Below, in pieces: positions 8,861 to 17,880 of a stretch of DNA of 64,000 bases. The stretch is from Sphingorhabdus sp. 109 (GTDB taxonomy: Bacteria > Pseudomonadota > Alphaproteobacteria > Sphingomonadales > Sphingomonadaceae): positions 2,751,290 through 2,815,289 of the forward strand of contig NZ_LR732707.1 in assembly GCF_902506555.1 (NCBI RefSeq), read 5' to 3'. Positions within the stretch are counted from its first letter, which is position 1. Each line of letters opens with the position of its first letter. The translations under genes and the position numbers were made by a program. The notes below the pieces were generated by a model. That model was not told the origin of the DNA. It worked only from the letters and a program-made list of their open reading frames with translations, and did not search any database.

Positions 8861-9811
8861 TTGCTGCACCGCGTTCCCTTACTGGGATTCACCGGAATCT
8901 GTCTGGCGCTGGCCGGCTGCGACCATTCGCAGAATATGGCACTCGACTCCGGCCCGATAATCACCACTTGTGAATCTCTGCTCACGCAGGCGACCACAGT
9001 CGAAGCACTGGAGCTTTCGTCTGCCGATGGCCGTCCTATTCCGTTCGAGATCATCCGTCCTGACAAACCGGGCCTATATCCGCTTGTCGTATTTTCACAT
9101 GGCGCATTTGCCGCGCCGGATCGCTATCATGCCCTGCTGAGGCCACTGGCTGCCGCAGGCTATGTTATATTCGCGCCGATGCACCTGGATTCGGAGGAAT
9201 GGCAGCATGAAAAAGCGCCATCCCGAGACGATGTGTGGAGCACCCGCGGAACCGATCTGGTTCTGGGGCTAAGCGTTCCCTCGGAGCTAAAAATGCTGCT
9301 GGCCCGGTCGGCAATCAGGATTGACGCCGGCAAAAAAATCGCAATGGGGCATAGCTATGGGGCTCTGCTGGCACAAATCGCCAGCGGCGCGATCCCGGCG
9401 ATCCCTTCGCCCCTGGTCAGGGATCCTTCCGTAAGCGCCGTCGTTGCTTTCTCTCCGCCGGGGCCGACAGCAAGATTGATCGATGCGGATGGCTGGGCAG
9501 CGATGTCTGTGCCCAGTCTAACTGTAACTGGCACCAGCGACATAATCCCGGGATTTATCGACGATTGGGAAGTTCACAAAGCCAGTTATATCGGTGCACC
9601 GGCAGGAAAGCGCTGGCTGTGGGTGGGAGAGGGAGTCGACCATTATTTCGGCGGGATGATCGGACGTGAAAAACCGGCAGACGCGCGATCTGCTCAATTA
9701 TTGAACCGAGCGACCTCGACTACGGTTGCCTTTTTACAATCGGCACTAAAGGCTGGGTCCATTTGTTCTCAAGCTGGCGAACTGGATGGCGAAAGCCTGA
9801 ACAAAGACTGA
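8861..9811 (+). CDS. Lipoprotein alpha/beta hydrolase
   Basis: 316 residues from a TTG start, chosen because it gives a complete lipoprotein signal ending LALAGC with Cys20. The mature protein has the alpha/beta hydrolase pattern: LVVFSHGAF (oxyanion region), nucleophile elbow GHSYG at 163-167 with Ser165, then a late acidic residue and VDHYFGG carrying the probable catalytic His. It resembles the platelet-activating-factor acetylhydrolase/dienelactone hydrolase-like group. It lies 60 bp downstream of methyltransferase copy 2 and so may share its transcript. An esterase or lipase role at the outer membrane is inferred. Confidence 0.8.
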   Translation: MLHRVPLLGFTGICLALAGCDHSQNMALDSGPIITTCESLLTQATTVEALELSSADGRPIPFEIIRPDKPGLYPLVVFSHGAFAAPDRYHALLRPLAAAGYVIFAPMHLDSEEWQHEKAPSRDDVWSTRGTDLVLGLSVPSELKMLLARSAIRIDAGKKIAMGHSYGALLAQIASGAIPAIPSPLVRDPSVSAVVAFSPPGPTARLIDADGWAAMSVPSLTVTGTSDIIPGFIDDWEVHKASYIGAPAGKRWLWVGEGVDHYFGGMIGREKPADARSAQLLNRATSTTVAFLQSALKAGSICSQAGELDGESLNKD

Positions 9812-9889
9812 TTTTCGTGCTTTGAAGCCTGTCTGCGAATAGGCCAGTCAAATGCGGCATATTCCCTTCCCGGATTGCTGCAAAATTTG

Positions 9890-9910
9890 TTTGCCCGCAT
9901 GGCGGACAAA
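9890..9910 (+). promoter_or_regulatory. Putative operator, first of two in front of the TonB receptor
   Basis: TTTGCCCGC, spacer ATG, GCGGACAAA: the arms match as an inverted repeat at 8 of 9 positions. It sits about 150 bp upstream of the receptor start and 2 bp before a second related site. Confidence 0.55.
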
Positions 9911-9912
9911 TA

Positions 9913-9933
9913 TTTGCCCGCATAGCGGATAGA
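9913..9933 (+). promoter_or_regulatory. Putative operator, second of two in front of the TonB receptor
   Basis: TTTGCCCGC, spacer ATA, GCGGATAGA. The left arm repeats that of 9890-9910 and the right arm equals the sites at 1953-1973 and 4919-4939, linking this promoter with the other two promoters of the cluster. Confidence 0.55.
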
Positions 9934-10056
9934 TCTCGTGATGCCTGTCCTGAATCTGGAATATGGCACTAACCTGACTCATCAAACAAAAAATTGTGAG
10001 ATCGATGGTGACTGAAGTTCAGGCCATTGTGATTAAGTATAATCGGGGAAGACATT

Positions 10057-12399
10057 ATGAAAAAGACCATATTGAAAGCAATGGGTACGAGCTCGATTTT
10101 CGCGCTGACCCTTTTTCCAGCCGGACCTGCTTTTGCGCAGTCTGAAGATACTGCCGCCGATGCCGCTGAATCAGGCGTGATCGTGGTGACGGCCCGCAAG
10201 ATTGAAGAAAATCTGCAAGATATTCCAGGCGCGATTACCGCCTTCAACAAGGAAGAGTTGAACCGGCGCTCGATAAGCGAACTGGAAGATATCGCTATGC
10301 AGACACCGGGTCTGGTCTTTGAAGATTTCTCCAACGGCGGCTTCGGATCTCCTACCATTCGTGGTGCGACCCAGTTTTCGATCACCGGTCTTGAGCAGAA
10401 TGTCTCGGTGTTCCTCGACGGTGTTTACCTGCCGCGGCAATATGCTTTCGATGTCGGATCGATGAATCTGGAGCGTATCGAAGTCGTGAAGGGGCCGCAA
10501 AGCGCGCTTTATGGTGCCAATGCTTTTGCCGGTGCGATAAACTATGTGTCGACCAACCGCAGTCTGACCGAAGTATCGGCCAGCGGTGAAGTCGAAGTCT
10601 CCGAAAATGGCGGATTTGACATTTCCGGCAAGATCAGCGTGCCGCTGGTGCATGACGTTCTGTCCATGCGTCTGGCATTGGGCCATTCCGAATTTGATGG
10701 TGATTATGCCAATAATCATCCCGACGCTGATCTGGATCTCGATCCTGGCACCACCGGAAATCTTGGTGGCTATGACAAGTCGATGGTTCAGGTCGGGGCT
10801 AGTCTGAAGCCGGTCGATGCGGTGACGATCGATTTCGACTATTATAACTTCAAGACTGATTCCGAAACGCGCGCGCAATATCGCTTGTCGCGTGGTTCGG
10901 GTGATTTCAACTGCAGCAATGGCGGCCAATTTACCAATTTCGGCCTGCAGCTTTACTGCGGCGAATTGCCAACGACTCCGGTACCTGGAGCGAGTGGCAC
11001 GGAAGGTTTCGTCATTGATCCCCGGACCTTCGGGCTCGATTCCGAATCGAAGATTGTTCGCGTCAATGTGGCGGCGGAACTGACCGATCAGATTAGCTTG
11101 AACTATATGTTCGGACATTCGCACGGCGATGTGTTCTCGGCTGGCGGCAGCGACAGGGATGCTTTGGTTCCGACTGTGTTCGCGGGGCAGACCGGCAACG
11201 CGTTCACCTTCAATCCCGTGGGTGATTTTAACTATGATTCGCATGAAATCCGACTGCAATATCAGGGTGATAGTGGTATCTATGCGATGATTGGCGGCTT
11301 CATTCAGAATGGCGAAGATCTTGAACTGGGCACCGGTGGACTGGTTCCATTCCGCGACCTGACGCCATTGACGTCCATTCCTGATGATGCGACGCCATTT
11401 TCCGCTTATACCGAGACCGAAGTCAGGGCCATTTTCGGTCGTATCGCTGTCCCCCTGATGGACGAGCGCCTGACCATCGAACTGGAAGGCCGCTATACGG
11501 ACGAACGTAAGGATCTCGCCGATCTCAGCGTGAACAGCCCCTATGTCTACAAGGATAATTATTTCACGCCGCGCGCCAGTATCGACTATAAAATTACCGA
11601 AGACAATCTGATCTACGCGTCGGTCGCGCGGGGCGTTAAATCGGGTGGTATCAACTCGACCAACACGGATCTGACCGACGAAGAGCGCTTTTATAGTCCC
11701 GATACCAACTGGACCTATGAAATCGGTTTGAAAAACACGTTCATGAACGGGCGGGCTACCTTGAATCTCGCCGCTTTCTATATCGACTGGAGCAATTTGC
11801 AGCTTCAGGTTTCAGCGGCCGGTGCTTCTTTCTTTAGCGCGAATATCACCCAGGCACTGGGGGGTGCGACGTCGAAAGGTATCGAAGTAGAGGGGACGTT
11901 CGAACCATTTGATGGACTCCTACTCAATGCCGGGCTTGCCTATATTGATGCAAGCTACAATGAAGGCGTTATATCCAGCCGTATTACGCGCTCTCTGCTC
12001 TGCGGTACCGAAACAGCGCCCAGCGATGTCTGCAACTATGACGGCGATATCGGTGGCAATGATCTGCAGCGTACATCGAAGTTCCAGTGGAATGTCGGCG
12101 CGTCATACAACACCGCCATATCGGATGATATCGACTTCTTCACCCGCCTTGATGTCGCTGGGCAGTCCAAGCAATATGCCTCGGAGATCAACGTAACCGA
12201 GATTGAACCCAGAGTGCTGGTAAATGGGCGTATCGGTGTGCGGGCAGATAACTGGTCACTCTCCCTTTGGGGCAAGAACCTGTTTGACAAGGTCTATGTC
12301 GCCAATGCATTTTTCATCGCAACGCCGTTTTTCACAGATTATGTTCCAACCCTCGGAAACCGCCGTCGGCTTGGTGCAACATTGACATTCGACTTCTGA
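10057..12399 (+). CDS. TonB-dependent outer-membrane receptor
   Basis: 780 residues with a signal peptide ending AFA-Q near residue 27. A TonB-box-like stretch (VIVVTARKIEENLQDIPGAI) precedes the plug domain, which contains SNGGFGSPTIRG and VKGPQSALYGANAFAGAINYV. The rest is a long beta-barrel ending in the aromatic YVPTLGNRRRLGATLTFDF, the usual outer-membrane insertion signal. The start has a good ribosome binding site (GGGGAAGA). Sphingomonads use such receptors to import large or scarce substrates, and its position next to hydrolases and an MFS carrier suggests uptake of the cluster substrate. The tandem operators upstream suggest induction by that substrate. Confidence 0.95.
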   Translation: MKKTILKAMGTSSIFALTLFPAGPAFAQSEDTAADAAESGVIVVTARKIEENLQDIPGAITAFNKEELNRRSISELEDIAMQTPGLVFEDFSNGGFGSPTIRGATQFSITGLEQNVSVFLDGVYLPRQYAFDVGSMNLERIEVVKGPQSALYGANAFAGAINYVSTNRSLTEVSASGEVEVSENGGFDISGKISVPLVHDVLSMRLALGHSEFDGDYANNHPDADLDLDPGTTGNLGGYDKSMVQVGASLKPVDAVTIDFDYYNFKTDSETRAQYRLSRGSGDFNCSNGGQFTNFGLQLYCGELPTTPVPGASGTEGFVIDPRTFGLDSESKIVRVNVAAELTDQISLNYMFGHSHGDVFSAGGSDRDALVPTVFAGQTGNAFTFNPVGDFNYDSHEIRLQYQGDSGIYAMIGGFIQNGEDLELGTGGLVPFRDLTPLTSIPDDATPFSAYTETEVRAIFGRIAVPLMDERLTIELEGRYTDERKDLADLSVNSPYVYKDNYFTPRASIDYKITEDNLIYASVARGVKSGGINSTNTDLTDEERFYSPDTNWTYEIGLKNTFMNGRATLNLAAFYIDWSNLQLQVSAAGASFFSANITQALGGATSKGIEVEGTFEPFDGLLLNAGLAYIDASYNEGVISSRITRSLLCGTETAPSDVCNYDGDIGGNDLQRTSKFQWNVGASYNTAISDDIDFFTRLDVAGQSKQYASEINVTEIEPRVLVNGRIGVRADNWSLSLWGKNLFDKVYVANAFFIATPFFTDYVPTLGNRRRLGATLTFDF

Positions 12400-12424
12400 A
12401 GAAACCAAACTACCGGAGAGATTT

Positions 12425-13468
12425 ATGGATCGCAGAAACTTCCTGGCCGCTGGTGCTGCCGGCGCAGCCGGTGCCGCTGCAATGATGTTGCCGTCTGGCG
12501 GCGCGTTGGCAAAGCATAAGAAAGACAGGAATTCCGACGGGGTCGAACGCGATCTCAAAGGCGATTATCTGGATCTCACCACACCCCGCGGCAATCGCGA
12601 GGCTCAGGCGCGCTTCCTTGCCAATATCGACATGAAATCTACCAAATACGGCTGGTTCAAAGGTATTGTGCATGGGGTGCGGCCGGGTGAGGCTATCCGT
12701 GATCTGGTTGGTTTCACAGGTTTCTCCTGTGCGCGGCTTCTGCCCAATGACGAGGGCGCGGACCCGGGCTACAAGAAAGTGTTGCGGGAAATCGGATTTT
12801 ATACTGATCTCGAAACCGGCGAAATTCTGGAAGAATGGACCAATCCCTATCTGAACGAAACAGTCAGGGTTGTGCCGATCGCCAATGATCCGTTCAATCA
12901 TACGATCACGGATTATCTCTACATGCCCCCCAGCTATGGCGGGCTCAACACCGACATGCCCCCCAAGATCCCGCTGATTAAAGATTGGGAAAGGCGCGAC
13001 AATGATCTGATCCTCGCTGAAAGGATCAACCTGTTCTATCCGGCAGCACTGCAGCCCGATAAATGGCCGCGCGAAGCAACGGCATCGGGATTCAATCAGG
13101 TAACCGAACAATTTTTATACCAGTTTAACTGGGACGAGATGCAGAACCCCGAACTGACCGGGCTGCCGGCCAGAGGAACCTGGACACGCACCACCCCTTG
13201 GTTGCCATGGATGCTGATGGGGCCATCTGAAGGCCACTGCATGTATTCGTGTTTCTTCGGATCCGAAAACACGATTGATTATGCAGATCAGAAGGCGCTG
13301 GAATATGCAGCCAAACATTATCCCAAATTCCTCGAGGCCCCGGAAATATGGGAAGAACCTTCCCTGTCGTCCCTCGAATGGTACGCACGGGAACAAAATC
13401 CGGCACCTTTGCCAGCAGATGGTAAGATACCCTTTGCACCCTTGCCGAAACCTTCGTTCAAGCGCTGA
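12425..13468 (+). CDS. Tat-exported DUF1838 family protein
   Basis: 347 residues. The N-terminus MDRRNFLAAGAAGAAGAAAM is a twin-arginine signal (RRNFL), implying export of a folded protein to the periplasm. The body matches my knowledge of DUF1838: YLDLTTPRGNREAQARFLAN, ETGEILEEWTNPYLNETVRV, and a tail with YPKFLEAPEIWEEPSLSSLEWYAR. No biochemical function is established for the family as far as I know. It follows the receptor by 25 bp with its own Shine-Dalgarno (CCGGAGAG), so the two are probably co-expressed. Confidence 0.85.
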   Translation: MDRRNFLAAGAAGAAGAAAMMLPSGGALAKHKKDRNSDGVERDLKGDYLDLTTPRGNREAQARFLANIDMKSTKYGWFKGIVHGVRPGEAIRDLVGFTGFSCARLLPNDEGADPGYKKVLREIGFYTDLETGEILEEWTNPYLNETVRVVPIANDPFNHTITDYLYMPPSYGGLNTDMPPKIPLIKDWERRDNDLILAERINLFYPAALQPDKWPREATASGFNQVTEQFLYQFNWDEMQNPELTGLPARGTWTRTTPWLPWMLMGPSEGHCMYSCFFGSENTIDYADQKALEYAAKHYPKFLEAPEIWEEPSLSSLEWYAREQNPAPLPADGKIPFAPLPKPSFKR

Positions 13469-13530
13469 GGGCAACGCGGCAAAGGGCGATTATCTGATGT
13501 CAGTTGATGCCGGACAGGGTGAATTTCCAG

Positions 13531-13565
13531 TCCGCAACCGTTGTGAAATAGATGACGGTTGCGGA
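13531..13565 (+). terminator. Perfect 11-bp inverted repeat between convergent genes
   Basis: TCCGCAACCGT and ACGGTTGCGGA flank a 13-nt loop, 62 bp after the DUF1838 stop and before the convergent beta-lactamase-fold gene. There is no T run, so it is a weak intrinsic terminator candidate at best. Confidence 0.35.
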
Positions 13566-13615
13566 GGGACATCCTGATTTGGACAAGATTGGGCCAGGGG
13601 ACAGGCCGGGCATAA

Positions 13616-14839
13616 TCATAATGCAGCCAGCAACAGATTGACTATCATGGCGTCATCATAGTTGAAATTGGCAAATCCTGTACGAACAATGGTGAGTTTA
13701 CTGGATGGTATGACGTAGACACGCTGGCCGCCGAAGCCGTCAAAAAAGACCACGTCATCGGCAAGATAGCGAGCCGAATGCAATACGCTGACCTGGCTCT
13801 CCTGACTATATCTGCGCTGGCGCTGCCAGGCCTTGCCCAGCCAGATGTGCAAACCATAGGCCGCATTTTTTGCGCTGGGACTGGTCATTGCATCGACCCA
13901 TTCAGGTGAAACAATCCGTTGCCCATTCGCCTTGCCACGATTGCGAAAAAGTTCGCCGATTCTGGCCCAGTCAGCTGCCCGCGCGAAGGCTCCTGCGAAA
14001 TAATGAGGGGAGCCGCCTTCTCGATCAAGCCAAAGCGCTGCTTCGCCATTGCCCAGCGGGCACCAGACATCATCGTGCAGCATATCGATGAAACCGGGCA
14101 TACCCTTGGCTTTTGCGGCCCGATCGATAATCGCGCCGACAATTTGACTGTTGACGTTATTATAACGGAACACGGCACCCGGTTCGTCCTGCAAGGGAGT
14201 TTTCAGTGCGACACCGTTTATGTCGGAAGCAAACATCAGTTTCATGCTTTCTCCCGCCGGATCGCCAAAGGGATATAGTCTGAGTCCGCTTTGCATTGTT
14301 AACAGCTGGCGGATGGATATTTGTCCGCGCGGATCATCCGCCCATTCCGACAGATATTTGCCGCTCGGGTCATCGAGCGAGCCGATCAAGCCTTTTTCTA
14401 TCGCGATGCCCGTCATGAGCCCGGTGAGGGATTTCATCATGGAATAGCTATCGGTCCAAGTGCTCTCGTCTGCTTCGCCCTCATAGCTTTCGTGAATCAC
14501 TTTGCCGTCGCGAACGATCAGCAGGCTAACGCCTTTCTGTGCGGCGGAATAGGCTCTGGCCTGCGCGATCGCAGCCTGCAGTTTTGGCGGCAATGTCTCG
14601 TCAGAGCGTGGAAGCGCACGGACGTCGCATCCGCCCATTAGGGCGCGCGGCTGAAAGGAATCGAGGGAGAGAACATCGGGGGATTGCGGTGAAGGACGTG
14701 CGGCATCGGCGGCATATTCCTGCGCAGCTTCCGGTTCCGCCATGTCCGTAACAGGCATTTGAACTGCTGATGAAACACAGGCCTGGGCTATGGTTGCGGA
14801 AGCAAGCGACAGCACCAGTTTTGTTCTGAAAGCCTTCAT
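13616..14839 (-). CDS. Lipoprotein serine hydrolase, class C beta-lactamase fold (second copy)
   Basis: 407 residues. The signal-like N-terminus ends in IAQAC (Cys21, probable lipidation). SMMK at 133-136 is the catalytic Ser/Lys motif, and FRYNNVNSQ carries the Y-x-N motif. Several segments parallel the enzyme at 2009-3250 (SARYLADDVVFFDGFGGQ here, SRPYLADDLFLFDGNGNQ there), so they are paralogues. A clear ribosome binding site (AGGAAGAA) precedes the ATG. It faces the DUF1838 gene. Ester or amide hydrolysis is the likely chemistry; the substrate is unknown. Confidence 0.88.
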   Translation of the reverse strand: MKAFRTKLVLSLASATIAQACVSSAVQMPVTDMAEPEAAQEYAADAARPSPQSPDVLSLDSFQPRALMGGCDVRALPRSDETLPPKLQAAIAQARAYSAAQKGVSLLIVRDGKVIHESYEGEADESTWTDSYSMMKSLTGLMTGIAIEKGLIGSLDDPSGKYLSEWADDPRGQISIRQLLTMQSGLRLYPFGDPAGESMKLMFASDINGVALKTPLQDEPGAVFRYNNVNSQIVGAIIDRAAKAKGMPGFIDMLHDDVWCPLGNGEAALWLDREGGSPHYFAGAFARAADWARIGELFRNRGKANGQRIVSPEWVDAMTSPSAKNAAYGLHIWLGKAWQRQRRYSQESQVSVLHSARYLADDVVFFDGFGGQRVYVIPSSKLTIVRTGFANFNYDDAMIVNLLLAAL

Positions 14840-15174
14840 ATTTTCTTCCTCTGCAATTTGCTGTGATGGACACGGATATGCTGCACAGGTGCGTCGATCA
14901 TAGCTTCAATTTTCCGGGAAGAATGTGGTCTTCTTCGTCGAGACTGGCAAATTGGAGGAGGCCTCTGACCGCAGGGCGATAACGGGCACCTCAATGGCAT
15001 TGCGATATTCCAACACCGAAGAGTTTCAGATTAACACGAGAACGAAGCGTGGGCAAATATTCGCTCGACGCCGGCTTTCCCTCACCCGAGCCGGATCTTC
15101 GGACACCGGCAGTTCCGGCTGTTCCCGTTGATCCGATGACGTGCCTTTCGCGGGGCGCTTATGAAGACACCAAG
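14840..15174. other. Intergenic, no gene seen
   Basis: 335 bp between the start of the second beta-lactamase-fold gene and the end of the tryptophanyl-tRNA synthetase gene. It must contain the promoter of the former. Open frames here have no recognisable product. Confidence 0.5.
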
Positions 15175-16176
15175 TCACAGCTTGAACAGCCCGAGGCCCT
15201 CGATGACTTCGCGCCTGGTTGCCTCGGTCCGGTTCCGGGCCTTTTCAGTCCCCTTGCGTATCACATCGAGCAGATACGCCGGGTCTTGCGCCAGTTCGGC
15301 ACGTCTTGTCCGGATCGGTTCGATCAGCGATTGCAAAATGTCTTCCAGACGCCGTTTGATCGTGCTGTCACCAAGCCCCCCTTGACGATATCGAGCCTTC
15401 AAGTCGGCCACTTCAATCCGGTCTTCGTCAAAGGCATCAAGATAGGTGAAGACGATATTGCCCTCTACCTGCCCGGGGTCTTCGATCCGCAAATGGTTCG
15501 GATCCGTAAACATCGATTTCACCGCTGCGGAAATCGCCTTGGGCTGCGCGGATAGCGGGATAGCATTGCCACCAGATTTCGACATTTTTGCTTTTCCGTC
15601 GACGCCGGGCAAACGACCGGAACGCGGGATCACAGCTTTAGCTTCGGGCAGCACTGGTTCCCCGGCGGCGCTATTAATGCGGCGCACTATTTCATTGGTT
15701 TGCTCGATTAGCGGAGCCTGATCCTCTCCCACAGGCACAACCGTTGCCTTGAAGGCTGTAATGTCGGCGGCTTGTGCGGCTGGATAACACAGAAATCCCG
15801 CCGGAATATTGCGGCCAAAACCGCGCGCACGAATTTCGTCCTTGATCGTCGGGTTTCGTTCAAGCCGCGCAACGGTGACGAAATTCAGATATAGCATCGA
15901 AAGTTCGGCCAAGGCAGGCAGATGCGACTGCAGGCAGATCGTGGTTTTCTCCGGGTCGATTCCAACAGCAAGATAGTCGAGCGCGACCTCGAGTACATTA
16001 TCCCGCACCTTGTTCGGGGTATCGGCATTGTCAGTCAGGGCCTGCGTGTCGGCCAGGAGCAGAAATTGCTCGTGGCTGTTCTGAAACAGCAGGCGATTGC
16101 GAAGCGATCCGGCGTAATGGCCGAGGTGCAGCGGGCCGGTCGTGCGGTCGCCAGTCAATATGGTCGGTTTGGTCAT
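15175..16176 (-). CDS. trpS: Tryptophanyl-tRNA synthetase, auxiliary-type sequence
   Basis: 333 residues from the ATG at 16176, which is preceded by AGGAG at ideal spacing. Class I signatures are present: HIGH variant HLGH at 17-20 in TGPLHLGHYAG, and KMSKS at 197-201. The opening LTGDRTTGPLHLGHYAG differs from the SGIQPTGxLHLGNYxG form of the usual bacterial enzyme. It resembles the second TrpRS of Deinococcus and Streptomyces, where such enzymes can be linked to antibiotic resistance or special roles. Whether this genome also has the common form cannot be seen here. It stands alone, with no operon partner. Confidence 0.9.
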   Translation of the reverse strand: MTKPTILTGDRTTGPLHLGHYAGSLRNRLLFQNSHEQFLLLADTQALTDNADTPNKVRDNVLEVALDYLAVGIDPEKTTICLQSHLPALAELSMLYLNFVTVARLERNPTIKDEIRARGFGRNIPAGFLCYPAAQAADITAFKATVVPVGEDQAPLIEQTNEIVRRINSAAGEPVLPEAKAVIPRSGRLPGVDGKAKMSKSGGNAIPLSAQPKAISAAVKSMFTDPNHLRIEDPGQVEGNIVFTYLDAFDEDRIEVADLKARYRQGGLGDSTIKRRLEDILQSLIEPIRTRRAELAQDPAYLLDVIRKGTEKARNRTEATRREVIEGLGLFKL

Positions 16177-16911
16177 GGAGTCTCCTCTTGAGATGAGGGA
16201 CGCCGCGTGGGAGATTTCAGAAATGCAAGACCGCCCATACGGCGGCCCCAATGAAGTTAAACGTCAGGCCGCCTTGTCAACAGGCCAGCCACCAAAGTCT
16301 GTGAATGATCATCGTGCATTTCATCGCGGTGCCGTTAACTTGGTTCCGGATATGTGTCAACTTCGCCAGCTAGGGCGTAAAGAGCGGACAAATGTCAGTT
16401 CCCCTGATTTGCGGCAATGATTTCCATTGTCCGCTTTTCTTCCTGAGCGTCATCATATGCGTTTTTTCAATCATGGGCCCGCAAGCAGTCAGGGTTTCGA
16501 CTGAACGCTCAGCCTATAATCCCAACTTGCATCTGATCGCCACGAAATCGGTCCTCCGAGACGATGGGCCATATTGGCAGCGTTATACCACCGACAAAGG
16601 GTCTCAGGTCGCAGTCGTGATAGGAAACCTTACCGCAGGCTAGGGGAAAACGGCATTGATCATGCCATGTCGGAGCAGGAATATTCGCGTGCGCCGGATC
16701 CAGTTGCAGTATTGGCAATGATTGCAACGCTGTAGTGAATGGCACTTGATGAGAATATATTCCAGACTGTCCGAACCCGGGCTGACCGTCCTGATGAACG
16801 AAAGTCTGCATTCGATCTGTCCGATCATGACATTGGGCTGTCAATTGGGGCATATACCTCATTCGCACAGCCGCTTTGATGTTCCATAATTGCGCCAAGA
16901 TAAGGGAGGCT
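16177..16911. other. 735-bp intergenic region with a spaced inverted repeat
   Basis: No convincing gene. Short open frames on both strands overlap and look like chance. It contains GCGGACAAATG at 16384-16394 and CATTGTCCGC at 16425-16434, an inverted pair whose half-site matches that of the operator upstream of the TonB receptor (GCGGACAAA). It should hold the promoters of trpS and of the lectin gene. Confidence 0.5.
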
Positions 16912-17880
16912 ATGCCGGTGGGTACATCTAAGAAAAGTGTCGAAGGCTTTGTCGGTCTAACGAAGCTTGTCGCAGTCTTGGCATTGGCGTTCACTCTGGT
17001 CGCGCGCCCCACGCCACTGCATGCGCAGGACTCGCGAACGCGCGCTGATTTGGCAACTTATGAACAATATGGTCAAGGCACACCACTTCCTATTGATGGT
17101 ATATGGCGGCTGCGTGAACTCGGCAAACAGGTGATCATTGAGAACGGTATTGTGATCGCGATGGAGGAGTGGACGCATTTTTTCGCGTGGGTGGTTGACC
17201 CGGGCATGGTAACTTCATCGAAGCTGCATCAGACTGGCCGACAAAAATTCGTCGCATATGATGAGCTACTCAAGCGGGACATGGAATGGACGGTACGCGC
17301 TGATGGTACTATTTTCGCCAGTGGCGGGACCGGACTGCTCGCGCCCAAATTCTCGCTCGAACCGATCGAACTGTCCTATCCCGGCGTTTTCGAAGCGATG
17401 GTCAGGGGCGAGGAAGTGGTGCTGACGCCCGAAGGCTTTGGTGTCATGCCCCGACCTGAGGCGCTGGAAATCGAACTGGATTTTACCGCCCCGGTCACCA
17501 GCGGAGATGGCATGTGCCTCGATCTAGATACAAATGATCTTGGGCAGCAGGGCGGCAAGCTGCAAGTTTGGGAATGCCTCGGCGGCAATAATCAGCGTTT
17601 CACTTATCTTGAGGATGATGGCTTGATCCTTTCTGCCAGCGGCATGTGTCTGGAGGCGGTCGGGACTGACAACGGGGCGCCGGTGCGTGCCTTTGGCTGC
17701 GATGGCAACGAAGCACAGGTCTGGACGATCAAGCCTTTGCCGGGCAAGCAGCGGCAAGCTTTCGTGAATGCCGGAACGGGACGCTGCCTAGATGCGCATC
17801 GACCAGAATCGAAGCGCAATGGCGGCCGGATCCAAATCTGGGATTGCGCCGGCGGCAACAACCAGAGCTGGAGTATGTAA
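16912..17880 (+). CDS. Secreted protein with C-terminal ricin-type lectin domain
   Basis: 322 residues from the ATG at 16912 (AGGGAGG just upstream; an earlier ATG at 16876 lacks one). The signal peptide ends near PLHAQ. Residues ~35-190 form an unassigned domain. Residues ~195-322 are a ricin-B-like beta-trefoil with QxW repeats (QVWECLGGNNQ, AQVWTI, IQIWDCAGGNNQSW) and paired cysteines, a fold that binds sugars. The next gene starts at the last base of its stop codon (TAATG), so the two products are made together. Carbohydrate binding at the surface or outside the cell is inferred from the domain. Confidence 0.85.
   Translation: MPVGTSKKSVEGFVGLTKLVAVLALAFTLVARPTPLHAQDSRTRADLATYEQYGQGTPLPIDGIWRLRELGKQVIIENGIVIAMEEWTHFFAWVVDPGMVTSSKLHQTGRQKFVAYDELLKRDMEWTVRADGTIFASGGTGLLAPKFSLEPIELSYPGVFEAMVRGEEVVLTPEGFGVMPRPEALEIELDFTAPVTSGDGMCLDLDTNDLGQQGGKLQVWECLGGNNQRFTYLEDDGLILSASGMCLEAVGTDNGAPVRAFGCDGNEAQVWTIKPLPGKQRQAFVNAGTGRCLDAHRPESKRNGGRIQIWDCAGGNNQSWSM

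Noticed and set aside
10171-11259. 362-codon frame antisense to the TonB receptor
   Set aside because: It is antisense to the receptor and has a composition typical of shadow frames; no domain.
16509-17012. 167-codon minus-strand frame across the lectin gene start
   Set aside because: It overlaps the well-supported lectin start with its Shine-Dalgarno and has no family.
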